Below, piece after piece: positions 35,022 to 46,100 of a stretch of 64,000 nt of DNA. Made by a program: the position numbers and the translations under genes. Each line of letters starts with the position of its first letter. The first letter of the stretch is position 1. The stretch comes from Clavulina sp. PMI_390 (lineage: Eukaryota; Basidiomycota; Agaricomycetes; Cantharellales; Hydnaceae). The stretch spans positions 5,326-69,325 of the forward strand of contig WIDE01000063.1 of assembly GCA_015039315.1 (NCBI GenBank), given 5' to 3'. Below the pieces are notes generated by a model, which searched no databases, was not told where the DNA came from, and saw only the letters and a list, made by a program, of their open reading frames with translations.

Positions 35022-35999
35022 TGCTACATATCACACAGATACCTTCTAGGCGGACCTGCTTTGATTCTTTCTAGGACTAAGCGCCGCCCTAAAGGAGATA
35101 TTGTGTAGTCAATTCAATCTGTCAAAGGCGCGATAATTGTCGCCGATCATTGGTGCCTTCCTTCGGTGGCTCCTCCGAGTCTGATGATGAAGTCACAGAG
35201 CCTAAGCTCTCTGGTCGACATCCTCCACCCTCGCTTCCCGGATATTCTCCCTGGGAAATAAATGATCTTCTTTCCACAGGGGATTGCACCCCAGCAATTT
35301 CCCTCAGCCATTTGGAAGGCATATCGCAGGATGCCAAGAAGCCATCGAGATTTCTTATTTGATGCTTGTCAGTGCATGTGTGGTGGTATTTTAGGAGAAG
35401 ATGAGACCTAATCCTCAATCGCATGCAGTATTGCAGGTTGTAAGACTAGTCGTGTGTGTCCGCAGCGAGGAAGAAGCGTAACATTGTTCAACACCGAAAA
35501 GTTGTTATTACTGGCTTCATCTGAGGTGTATTGAGCTAGTTCGCTCATGGAAAAACGGAGGTGCAAACTCAATTGGCATTCATGATCATCGCCGTCCAAA
35601 AAAGTCAAAGTGGAAGTGCCACAAATGACCTGCAGTATACCTCGGACGAGCACTCAAGACTTTGTTGCGTCCCGGGGACCCTAATTATGGCGTTTAACCC
35701 GGGCTTAGTACTTCTTGCTATCGCTTGGCGTTATGTGAAAGGCTGCCACATGGCTTGGCCCGATTGCCTTCTTTCCCATCCGAGATTTGCAGCCGCTTGA
35801 TATTCACTGGCTTATTACCTCAATTTCAAATATCCAAATCTCCATTGAGCGAAGCTTTGCTCGGTAAATAGGGCGGCAAGCGCCAACCCGAAAAAGCCAC
35901 ATTTGCGACAGCCACGAGCACATAAGCGGAGACGAGAATATTCAGGGCTATGCGGGGTAGATCAGTTTCGGTATTTCATCATAGGTCTCTCAACGTCAC
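35022..35999. other. Upstream flank of AA9 copy 5
   Basis: No gene seen. 35080-35400 aligns with the block before copy 4. Open frames here on either strand (for example 35122-35424) appear to be chance frames in repeat-unit DNA. The 140-bp module lies at 35761-35895. Confidence 0.5.
35761..35895 (+). repeat. Distal upstream module of AA9 copies 2-5 (copy 5)
   Basis: CGATTGCCTTCTTTCCC, CAATTTCAAATATCCAAATC and GCGAAGCTTTGCTCGGT follow in the order seen before copies 2-4, ending with a decayed CGCCAACCCGAAA. Confidence 0.6.
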
Positions 36000-36000
36000 T

Positions 36001-36025
36001 GCCGACGATCCTCCCAAGTTTTGGC
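36001..36025 (+). promoter_or_regulatory. AA9 promoter box, copy 5
   Basis: Reads GATCCTCCCAAGTTTTGGCG, then CTCTGGCTTATAACCACAC as in copy 2. The ATG follows 75 bp later. A CreA-like CCCCAC is at 36059-36064. Confidence 0.7.
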
Positions 36026-36099
36026 GCTCTGGCTTATAACCACACCTCGTTGATTTATCCCCACTCTCCACACAGGCTGTTCTCGTTACTTCGCCAATC

Positions 36100-37724
36100 A
36101 TGAGATCCTTCTTCTCTTCTCCCATCGCAGTCTTATTAGGCTTCAGCGCTAATGTGGCGAGAGGACATTACACTTTCCCTGACTTCAAAGGAGATGCTTC
36201 CTCAGTCGCTGACTGGCAATATGTCCGCATGACGCAAAACCACTATTCTCAGGCACCAGTAAGCCAGGTAAATTTCTTGGCAACTGAACCGTTTAACTGA
36301 CAGTCGCTACTTTTAGGTTACAAGTGTTACGGACCCTCTATTGCGCTGCTACGAGAACGATACGGCTTCAGCCACTAGCATAACCACCGTAACGGCAGGC
36401 AGCCTCTATAGTTTCGGGGCCGACGGACCAATTTATCATCCTGGAGTGAGTGCCGTGATTCAGGGCTGTGTTCCTATGTCGTAATTGATGTAATGAGTTC
36501 TAGTACATTGCTGTTTACATGGCTGCGGCATCGAGTTTGACGAGCGAAAGCGCGGGAGATGGTTCCGTCTGGTTCAAGATCTATGAAGATGCTCCGGTCT
36601 ATGATGCCTCCCTTACAGACTTCTATGTCTTCCCCGATCAAACTGCGACAAGCGTGAACTTCACCATTCCCAAGGCTCTCCCATCAGGTCGGTCCTTCGT
36701 GATATGACACAGTCCAGCCTCCCACTAAATTTGATGATATAGGAAATTACTTGCTCCGTGTTGAGCAAATTGGTCTACATGTTGCCTCATCGTACGGAGG
36801 TGCACAGTTCTACATCGGCTGCGCTCAAGTTCAGGTGTGTTCTTGATTGCCTAGGCTCGTCTTGATTGACTCTTCGTGGTTGCTGATGGGCAAATCAGGT
36901 GACTGGCGGAGGAAGCGGCTCCCCAAGCCCACTTGTGGCGATTCCAGGAGTTTACACTGGATACGAGCCTGGTATCCTGATTAGTACGTCAAAAGCCGCC
37001 AGAGACGTTGCTGGTCTTGACGTGCAAATATGCCAATAGATATCTATGGGCCTAACCCAAACGGAACCTACATCTCTCGTGCGTCCTTTTGCCGCATCAT
37101 GTAACAAACCACATCATTTACGCCGTCTTCTGATTAGCTGGCCCTGCCGTCTGGACTGGGTAAGCCCACCACTGCAGCCCTTGTTATGGAGGTCTGATCA
37201 CCACGTATATCAAAATTTTTGCGATCTTCTGCCCCATCATCCACGAACGCTTCCCAGAGTGAGTGTTAAACATGCTTTTTCTGTTCGTGTTACTCAAACT
37301 TCGATGCTCTCAGTCTGGCTCGAGTGGGAGTGGAACTACAACTGCCAAAACTACGTGAGCTGCTCGGGTGATTGCTTCCCTTAGAATAGACGAATTGACT
37401 ATCCGACCATTTTCTCCTCCTGGGGATTCAACCACATTCACTAAATTTAGCACTACCGCAAAGACGAGCACCACCACGTCGAAGACCACGGTCACCTCCA
37501 CCACCAGCAGTGCATCCAGCACGGCAACTGGTACTGTCGCCGAGTACGGGCAATGCGGCGGTACGTTGTCTTCCAACTTGGTCGCGTATACATTGGCTCA
37601 TAACTACCTTATTGTGTTGTTTTATCACGGTGCCACCACAGGAATTGGCTACACGGGCCCTACTGTTTGTGCGTCTCCATATAAGTGCACGTACTCGAGT
37701 GCCTACTACTCCCAATGCTTGTGA
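36100..37724 (+). CDS. AA9 lytic polysaccharide monooxygenase with CBM1 (array copy 5)
   Basis: Signal MRSFFSS...ANVARG of 22 residues, then HYTFPDFKG with His1. [10 protein letters not shown] carries the second His, and [15 protein letters not shown] the Gln and Tyr. The usual Ile-Ala of this motif is Ile-Gly here. [16 protein letters not shown] follows the second His as in copy 4. The domain ends PAVWTG. A Thr/Ser/Lys linker and a CBM1 of the GPTVC type ([14 protein letters not shown]) complete the protein. TGA at 37722-37724. Complete and apparently functional. It converges with the damaged GH16 gene 650 bp downstream. Confidence 0.92.
37258..37258 (+). other. Predicted 1-nt exon, AA9 copy 5 (A)
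   Basis: CCCAG-A-GTGAGT. The upstream exon ends ACTGG at 37159 and the next starts TCTGG at 37314. The base gives GGA glycine. Introns are 98 and 55 nt. Confidence 0.65.
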
Positions 37725-38372
37725 TTTCTGTTATTCGTTGTTGGTGGGGTCAAGGTCAGAGTGCTCGGGTGATCATAGATTTCCTTCTTCAGCCTGGCTT
37801 TGGAGTTGATTGTTTTGTTCTACTTTTCGCGGATCAATAGTGATTGTATCAATTAATTACGTATCTGATGGGACCTCTTTCGGGACTTTGTCGTCATAAT
37901 GTCGCCGGCTGTCTGAGTCTATCCCGAAGCTACGCCAAGAGATCCTCGGATCAATAGAGAAGCCAGCGACTGTTGGATAGTCGCCACAGGGTCCTTTGCG
38001 TCACTCGACTCCGTCCTAATAATGGGGCCGATTAGAGTGATCGCTCCTCTTGGCACTCTCAGCTCAAAGCCACAAAAGTTCCGTCCCAGGGCTTTGGGGG
38101 GATGGCCGTCCCACCTGTCAAACATGCCCAGAATACTTGATTGACGTCACCAGATCATAGGCTACGGAATACAGCCAAGGAGCTCGATGCTAAGCCGCAA
38201 GCTGGGCCAACTGTATCAATAGCATTGCTTTCCTATCAATATCATGACAAAACGAAGGTGCGACATGAAAATGGGGATTTGTGTATGTAGGAGGGAAATG
38301 GAACACGGAGAGTACGTGAAAGTCACCAGCCAAGCTTGATATATTGTCGTAGGGCGGAGTTGGTTCCGCCAC
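37725..38372. other. Shared 3' flank of AA9 copy 5
   Basis: No gene seen between the convergent AA9 copy 5 and GH16 copy. The first part aligns with the 3' flanks of copies 3 and 4. Confidence 0.5.
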
Positions 38373-39470
38373 TCAGCACTGAACGCGAACACTCTTGAAG
38401 ATAGCTATCATGCGCAAGAGGGCAGTTGACCAGTTGATAGGACCCTTAGCCCATTCAGACGTGCCTTCTGGTGAGATAGCATCCCAGATGCCAAGCTGAA
38501 CACGCATTGGGTGAGAAGGGTAGCGATATCTACCATTTTCCTTTGTTTCTGCTGGAGATAGAGGAGTGAGAATAGCTGGGTGGTGGATACTCGTAGGTAA
38601 GGAACTCACAGCGATTGACGGTTCGAAAGGCTTTGCCGTCGACACCCAGATAATACGATTTGCGTTCCAGTCGATCGTGTAGGTGTGAAAGGTCTCGAGA
38701 GAATCCCCTCCAGGGGAAAACGGCTCTAATCCGCCAAACACTCCGTATAAAGGTTTCGTGTCTCCGGGTTGAGGTGCAAAGATGTTTGTCTGACAGGCCA
38801 TTTGGACGTGACGAGATGATATTGGGATAGCTCAATAGATCATTGGTAATGATCTCAAGCGGAGAGAATATAATTACCTGCCAATGTGTGGGGTCTCCAC
38901 CCAGAAGTTCAATGTCGGTCTCGTCTCCCCCTGGTGCGGTCAAGATCGCGGCAACAACTACCCCTGGGATTATAGGGGCTCGCGGTTCGAAAGAGAACTT
39001 GCCATAACTGGCGTCCGTAATTGATTACCAATCGTGAGTGTCTGATATATATTGCATATGCTTGAATGAGACCCACAGAGTCAAGAAAGTAGAGTTGACC
39101 GTCGCCCCGCTTGCTACAACGCTATTGACGCGTCCTTTACGCGTGATTGTTCCAGAAGATCGTTCTAAATACATATCGAGGCCACCGCCAGGGTTGAGCG
39201 CGTATGAATTCCTCTCAGTACGACAAAAGTCGCGTCAAGATCCGACTGAGTCGCGCTTCCCGCCAGGTGATCAGCAAAGACCGGTACATACTTGTAAGGC
39301 ACAAAATCGGCCGCACTAGGAGCGACAGATCCGGTCGGAAAGCTGGTCTCAAAGGGTACACAAGCCTGCTTGATGGCGCCTTGTTGAACACCTCAGCAGT
39401 GACGCTCAGCGCCGCAGCTTGTTGCAGGTGAGTGAAGAGAAGAAGATGCAGAAACAAAGAAAGGACATAA
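38373..39470 (-). pseudogene. GH16 family glucanase/transglycosylase, nearly complete but frame-damaged
   Basis: Minus-strand exons read CVPFETSFPTGSVAPSAADF, then ALNPGGGLDMYLERSSGTI, YGKFSFEPRAP, GGDETDIELLGGDPTHWQ (catalytic E-x-D-x-E), FHTYTIDWNANRIIW, GVDGKAFRTVNR and VQLGIWDAISPEGTSEWAKG. It ends at a TGA (38373-38375) after FKSVRVQC. This is the secreted GH16 type that acts on beta-glucans of the fungal or plant wall. Two lesions are visible: between IIW and GVDG the frame shifts by one base, as if one G of a GGGG run were lost, and at the 5' end the hydrophobic signal-like frame has no ATG and does not join in frame to CVPFETSF. Sequencing error cannot be excluded for the first. It is probably a pseudogene related to the relics behind copies 3 and 4. 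Confidence 0.75.
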
Positions 39471-39715
39471 GTTTATATCATGATTATTGATGGTTTTCGA
39501 TGTAGTTATAGTAAAGGGATAAAGATGGAACCTGAAAAATTGGTGGGGAGATACAAGTGGCGGAATGTTTACCGTTATTTACAGCGCGTTCTATTCTCTG
39601 AGCGTTCATTGCAGAAAAGTTTATAGGTATGAATAAGAAAGGAATTACCAGATTATCACGGGGAAGTTAGAGGAGTGGCCATCGGGAGACACCCGACGCC
39701 GAGAGAGTTTCCTGA

Positions 39716-42700
39716 CTACATCTCATCAGATTCATCAGATGTCACGACGCGACGATTCCTCATGCTCCTTGTCGAACGACGTGATCCGACGCTACAAATA
39801 AGTAAGCGGCAAGGGTTAGTGATGGGGAGATATGAGAACTGGCGTGGACATTCAACGCACCTGGAAGCATCTGAGCCAAGGTCAATCACCGAGGATGCCC
39901 GCACCTTACTGCGGTTTGCAAGGCTTTGATTAGACCTCTGTGATGGTTGAGCTTGCACGTCCTTGAAGGCAGCATATTGATCTCCATTGCCGAGTTTTCG
40001 CTTCTTCAGGAGTTTGGGCTTTGGTGTAGGGTCAACATCGTCGTCATCATCGTCCAGATCTGTCACCATGGATGGAATAGGCTTCGAGCGCAAGATTTTC
40101 GAATGGTGTGCACTGGATTTCGCCTTGCTAAAACTGGATATTTCATCTTCGGATGGCGAAGAGAGGTCGAGCATCCATGGTGGGGGTGCTGGTTGTGATG
40201 AGGCGGGGAGACGATCCAAGGAGTTTGTTTGAGAGAGGTATTTGAGTTTCGCCGTTGGACTACTTTTGTTCACTGCTCTCCTTGATGGAGCGGCAGTGGG
40301 GTTCGGGGCAGAGGTACGAGGTGAAGATTCTGGAGAAGCAGATGTGGCAGATAGCCGAGCTTCGGCAGGGGCGTACCTGGGTTTGGGTCTGCGTCTAGTG
40401 GGCAGAGGAGGCGCATGATCCCGGACGACTTCGGCACCATCTTGGTTAAGATTCTCGTCATAGTTGATACTGTTATCACTTGGATTATCGACGTCATAAT
40501 AGATCCTCTGGCCCATAGGATCATCCTGAGAGTCCTCAACGGAAACGAGGTCTACCGCTCTTGCTTTCCCTTTCCCGGTGCTTTTCGCCGCATCGACCAT
40601 CATTTCCGCTTCCTTAACATTTCGCGCATGCCTCTCCTTGCCAATAGCTAGCCGCGCACGCATGGCAGGGTCTACCTCATCTTCCTCGTCATCCCCATCA
40701 TCCTCTCCCTTGTCGGGATGAAGGGCAGAACCGAAGTCTTGGCTGTCCAAAAAGTGGTCCAGAGCCTCAGAAGAGGATGATGACAAGGACATGTCTTGGG
40801 CGATGAGTAGAAGGGCTGCTTCGGGTACCAGGACATGGGAGAGGAATGTGGGAGGATCGAGGGGAGCGAAGGTGCTGGAAGCGGGCGATGAGGACGAGGA
40901 AGCGGTCCTAGTAGCTGAAAGCGATGATAGAGAAGGAAAGAGGTACTGTAGTGTTCGCGTTATATGGATAGTACCGCGTTCGCCATAGCTGAGGAAGTAG
41001 AGCACTTGTTATGAAAACCGAAGACGAGATATCATGCGAGATAAGGGAAGACACTGACTATCCTGGTCTTGACCGTTGAAAGAACCCCATCTGCGCATCA
41101 GCCCTAACACTCGCTAGAGTTCCCATACTCTGCACATCGGCAACGCACGAGGCAAAGAAGTACGTGCTCTCCTTTTCGGGACACTCTACTACCTGTGCGA
41201 TGCGCGCCTTTAGATTTTCAAGCCTCGCAGGGAGCTTATCGAAATCGATCTCAGTTGGCCACCCGCGCTGGATACCCTGGGGGATGATCGTGCTTTCCAT
41301 GCGATGGACCGTGCATATGCCGAGCGTTTGAACGGTCGTAGCGAGCCCAAAAGGGTTGTTGAGCCGCCTGTGGGGCTTAGCGGAGCGCCGAGCACGTGTT
41401 AACAAAGTTTGCAAACGCGCTGAGGGTTGGGGCGGCAGGGGCTCATCACAAAATGGACAGAGATCCCGAGGATCCACTTGCGCTGATGGAACGAAACAAG
41501 GCCATTTAGAGCCATTAGACAAACCAGGAAAAAAAAGGAACCATACCATCCACCATGATGCTATCATCGTCAAGGTATGAGATCTCCGCGGGCCTTGGAT
41601 TGAATGATCAAAACGGAGAAAGATGAGCAGAATTATGAGTACATACTGCACGGCCAGTCGCCGCCTTCGTGCCGGTGATCCCTGGCTATTGGGCGACTCG
41701 GAGTGCCGTTTGGTTGACCCGCTGGATTTCCAATCTGGTGTCCTCATGGGGAATGGTTGGACATTCCGTCTAGGTGGAGAATCTACGGGGAGGGGCTTGG
41801 AGAACATTCGTGGCTCATTGAGAAGGTCGTCGAATGGGGAGGGCTTAGCCTTCCTCGGAGGATGTAGATCTTGATTATCCATAGGAAACGCTTGTGGCCC
41901 TCGTGGGGGTACTGGGTTGGACAATGCCGCTGTAGCAAGAAATTCATCTTTTGACACTGGAAATTCTTGGGGCTTGCGTTTTCCTTTGGCGCGCGATGAC
42001 GGTAATGCTCCTTCCTGAGAGGGTGTTTGCCCAAGCTTCTTGACAGTAGTGACGCCAATATCGTCTTCCCCGAGCGGAAATGGCTGCGCAGCCCGTCGAA
42101 TACCCGCATTTGTTTCATCAGGTTCGGTCACTGGCCCTTCCGAATCGACCTCTACATCTCTTCTCTTCGGGCCCCTCCGCGGGCGGTCATGCGCTGAGGG
42201 ACGAGGTGCATCGGGAAGAGAGGGAATGGATGTCTCAACATTATTGCGCCTTCCGAGGGCTATCAGATCGATTGCTGGAGGGGCTCGTTTTTGAACGTTG
42301 GAGAAAGATGAGCCACTTCGGTATTTTCCTAGCGGCACTGTAGACTGTGCAGCTCGTGTGATTTCCTGCTTCCGTTGCTGCATAGTCATCCGCTTGGTCG
42401 GCGAGCGATTAGCGGATGTGGAAGGTTGATCCTGAGACCCAGTGTTATTGACACGCCGAGACGCCGTCTCATTGAAGACTGAGGGAGTCCTCTTGGGCCG
42501 CGTCGGGGCGTTCGAAGCCGAAGCACCAGAGGAAGAAGCGGTACGGTTTTTCAGCATCGGCGGTTTGAATTGTTGCCTAGCAGCCATGGAAGCATTGGGA
42601 GGAGCTTTGGTAGTGCCAAGCAGCATCTCATCGTCCGAGTCGTCGTCGTAGTTTGGGCGCCGAGAGGTTCCTCTTGCGGGAGCTCTTCGAAGGCCAGCTT

Positions 42701-42725
42701 TCTCATGAGTCTCGATGCTCTCCAT
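39716..42725 (-). CDS. RTC4-domain protein (restriction of telomere capping 4-like)
   Basis: A long disordered N-terminal half (RGTSRRPNYDDDSDDEMLLG and several QPFP/QAFP repeats) precedes the conserved region. The latter starts at LCPFCDEPLPPQPSARLQ and continues with GWPTEIDFDKLPARLENLKA, FQRSRPGYYGERGTIHI and FLSHVLVPEAALLLIAQDM, the order seen in fungal RTC4 domains. A third, acidic and Ser-rich tail follows. Introns at about 40998-41060, 41500-41575 and 41580-41640, plus one near the 3' end, restore frame. In yeast, loss of Rtc4 suppresses a telomere-capping mutant; the biochemical role is unknown. The protein is much longer than yeast Rtc4 because of the disordered ends. It shares a 391-bp divergent promoter with the App1 gene. 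Confidence 0.8.
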
Positions 42726-43116
42726 CTCCGCTCAAGAGTGGATTGCAGCACGCGTTCTACCACTGTGGATGCCACAAGATGGGAAGCGCGAGTGAGTGGT
42801 CCGCGTTTGCTTTGTTGACACCGAGTCAGACACGAGCGCGTTTGTTCCCACGCTGCTGAATGCAGAGATACGACGTAAATGTATAGATTTAGATCGAAGG
42901 ACAAGTCATGGCCTAAGATGAAAAAGGTTTAAATAAGGTGGAGCTGCCAAAAAGGCGACCGCCTTGTGCCAAGATGGTCAGCTACACCGCTTTCGATCGA
43001 TTTGAGCGCGCAATGGCCGAATCCCCGGTGACCGTCACAGTCACCGCCTTTGACTGAGCTGGTACTCAGATGTACAGCTTGTCTTCCTACGCTCATGCCA
43101 CCACCTAGTCACCATC

Positions 43117-46100
43117 ATGAAGAAAAGAGACAAACCCTTGCTACCTTCGAACGCTTCTTCCAAAGCATCCATGACCTTCTCAGGTCTCAAGAGCGGCCTC
43201 TTTAGTGCCGGGAAACAGCTCAAAGGCACCTACCAGGACGTCGCGCAATCCGTGGCCGCGGTCAAAGCAGATCGAGCGGCCAATGGCACACAGACAAACT
43301 TCTTGAACCAAATACGCACTCAAATCGTTCACGATAGATCTCAAAGGCGAGAGGAGGAAGCGCGTGGGACCCAGAAAGTGGTCCTGTTTCCAGGATGGGC
43401 AGCTCGCCGGTACGAGCCCAACCAGGATGCAACTGGAGGACGTGCGTATGACTGTCTCCGCCGGCATACTCTCCCTTCTCACTCCAAGATGTTTCTGTAG
43501 CCCTCCCTTTCAGGATCGAGGTATTCGTGTCCGGGTATGGTACGTGAACCATCACACTTGATGCGCGCGTCTCTTACCCATAGCTTGGCGTCTCAGCTTA
43601 TTATAATCGTCCTCCTGAGAAAGCCACACGCTCCCAGAAATTATTCGTCGGAATTGCGAAATGTAAGAAGCACATCGACGTCATCACAACGTGTTGCCCC
43701 CATTGTTAACCGCCCATGCTCCCCTACTTCTAGCGTTTGCGGCTCTCCCAAAAATACCGTCCAGCGTAGGAATCGGTCATGAAGACTCGATCGACGTGGC
43801 CCTCCCGACGAGCCGATCGACCGAAGACTTGCTCAAGCTGGCACCTTTACCGCCGCGACCAGATGAGATGACCCCTGAGCGCGAGGCGGAGACCTTGCGC
43901 GTCCAAGACGTTTCTGCTCCACTCGCTCCCCCAAACCCAAAGTTCTTCTCTGAAGAACCTGAGGCACTTCTTCCGTCAGACGCCTCCCGGCCACGGCTCC
44001 CCGGCGGCATGTCATCGTCCTCCAATCCGATGTACACTCACAGGAACTCCTCCAGCACCTCTGTCTCCACTAGTTCCATTCACTCACGTACCAACTCACT
44101 CAACGGCGAGTCAGGTGGTGTGCTCAAATGGTCGGTAGAAGAGATTATGCGGATGCACGACAACTTCCACCGGCGTCTCCAGCCGTTCTGGGGACGTTTT
44201 GTCACCACAGGAACGGTCCGCCTCTCCCTCTATCCAACGAACCCTGTTACCGGTGTAACAGAACGCCAGCATGGCCCACTTTGGACCACCGAAATCTCGC
44301 TTGCGACTGAAACTGGCTATTTTGGGCACGTAATGGCGATCCCTTACAAGAGCATACTGAAACATCCTGCGGGAGCCCAACTCACAGCTGGAAACAAGCA
44401 AAACATCACTGCAGTGGCGGAGTATATTCTCCCACCCCCTCCACTGAGGCCGGGCTTGACTCCTCAGCCATCAACTGTCGATGCTAATGCCACCCCCATC
44501 GCCTTGAGGGCCACTACCCCGATTTCGCCCAGCAATCTCCGCCCTGAGCCAATTTGCTCGGCTCAGCTTGACTATCATGTGAGCGACACCCGAGTGCGCG
44601 TCATTAGCGACATCGACGACACCATCAAGATATCGCATATCCTTCATGGAGTACGAAGTGTGTTCAGGAATGTTTTCGTCCGCCCTTTGAGCGAACTGGC
44701 ATGTCCTGGGATGCCAGAGTGGTATAATGCGATGGGGGCGTTGGGTGTGAACTTCCATTACGTCGTGAGTTTGACATCTCCCACTAGCGTCTCCCACGGC
44801 GAAGTATCCTCACATCACATCTATTCTTAGTCCAATTCACCCTTTGAACTTCTTCCGGTTATTTCCGAGTTCCTCAAGATTATTGGGTACCCAGCAGGTA
44901 TGTTGATTGGACTCTTCACCATTTGGCTTATCGTTTACCCATTTCTCCATGACCAGGATCGGTGAAACTGAAGTACTATGGCACAAAAAGTTTGTTCAAA
45001 GGTGTTTGGGAGCCAGCAGGTGAACGCAAGCGTGCTGGCGTTGTGGAGGTAACTACTTCACATCCATCCTGCCCATAAGCCGGTCCCTGACACCCCCTAC
45101 CAGATCATGGATTTCTTCCAGGACTCAAAATTCTTCCTCGTGGGGGATTCAGGCGAGCAAGGTGTGTAGGCTCTTTGAGGCGTTCTGGACATTCAACTCA
45201 TAGTCGGATTGTAGACATGGAGCTCTATACATCCCTCGCCAAAGAGTGGCATCTTGCCGGAAGGGATCAGATTCTTGGCATCTTTATCCGCGACGTCAAT
45301 CCGGAACCAAAGTCAGGCCAAAATACGTCGTTGCCCCCACTTGGCAGGCATGACTCAGCGGCTTTTACTCCGCCTCAAATGAGCCCGACCAGGCAATCAT
45401 TCTCTGGTTCCTATCCTGGCACTAGAGCTTCCACTGATGACGATGGTGCATTCCTATCTACTTCATCGTCGGTTGTTGCGCAAGCTGGGCCATCAACACC
45501 TGGTGCGTGGGGGGAGCCACCCAGCTATTCTCCAAGCCTGGCTCGCCCTTCAATAGAGGTGAAAGGATCAAAGTCCTCGGGTGAGCTGAACTCAGCCTCC
45601 ACAATCAAGGTTCCTCAGCAGTATCGCAACGTACCTCCCCCCATCTACACGCTCCCGCCGCCAACTCTATCTCCCACGTCTTTCACTTCCACCCCTACTC
45701 CCAAAGCGCAAGGACAGGAATACTCGAGCGATTACCTGAATGCAACGCCAACGATGCCAACTCCGTATGGAATGCCAATCCCTTCTTCCTCCGGTCGAAG
45801 TGGTGCGACATCACCCATCCCACCCCCCATCCCATCTCCCACACTATCCAACTCCTCGCAACACTCCGGGACAAATGGCCCCACTACACCCCCCCGCCAT
45901 CAATCGTCTGTGGATTCTGCTCTCTCAGATACTGCTGTTGCAGCTGCGATGGCATCGGCTGAATCTTCGAAGCCTTCGCTCACAAAGAAGCGTGCAGAGT
46001 TCAAAGTTCGGCTAGCCAAGGCGAGACACGGCATGCCAGATCACATTCCACTGGTCATTTTTGAGCATCCTGAGGAGTGCTATGATACCGCGGATAGGAT

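Larger units (their letters stand above)
18567..39470. repeat. Segmental tandem array: five AA9-CBM1 genes with interleaved antisense GH16 copies
   Basis: Five plus-strand AA9 genes start at 18667, 21859, about 25980 (inside the gap), 30766 and 36100. Start-to-start distances grow from 3.2 to about 4.1, 4.8 and 5.3 kb. Copies 2-5 share flanking sequence on both sides, including an AGGTCAGAG-containing 3' flank (23510, 27609, and diverged at 32411 and 37753) and a 140-bp upstream module. Antisense GH16 sequence follows copies 3, 4 and 5. The unit that was duplicated therefore probably held an AA9 gene, its promoter and a convergent GH16 gene. Copy 1 is the most diverged. Confidence 0.85.

Noticed and set aside
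35122..35424. Possible small genes in the AA9 spacers (also 29929-30184)
   Set aside because: The two regions are homologous repeat-unit DNA, but the frames do not correspond between copies, so coding constraint is unlikely.
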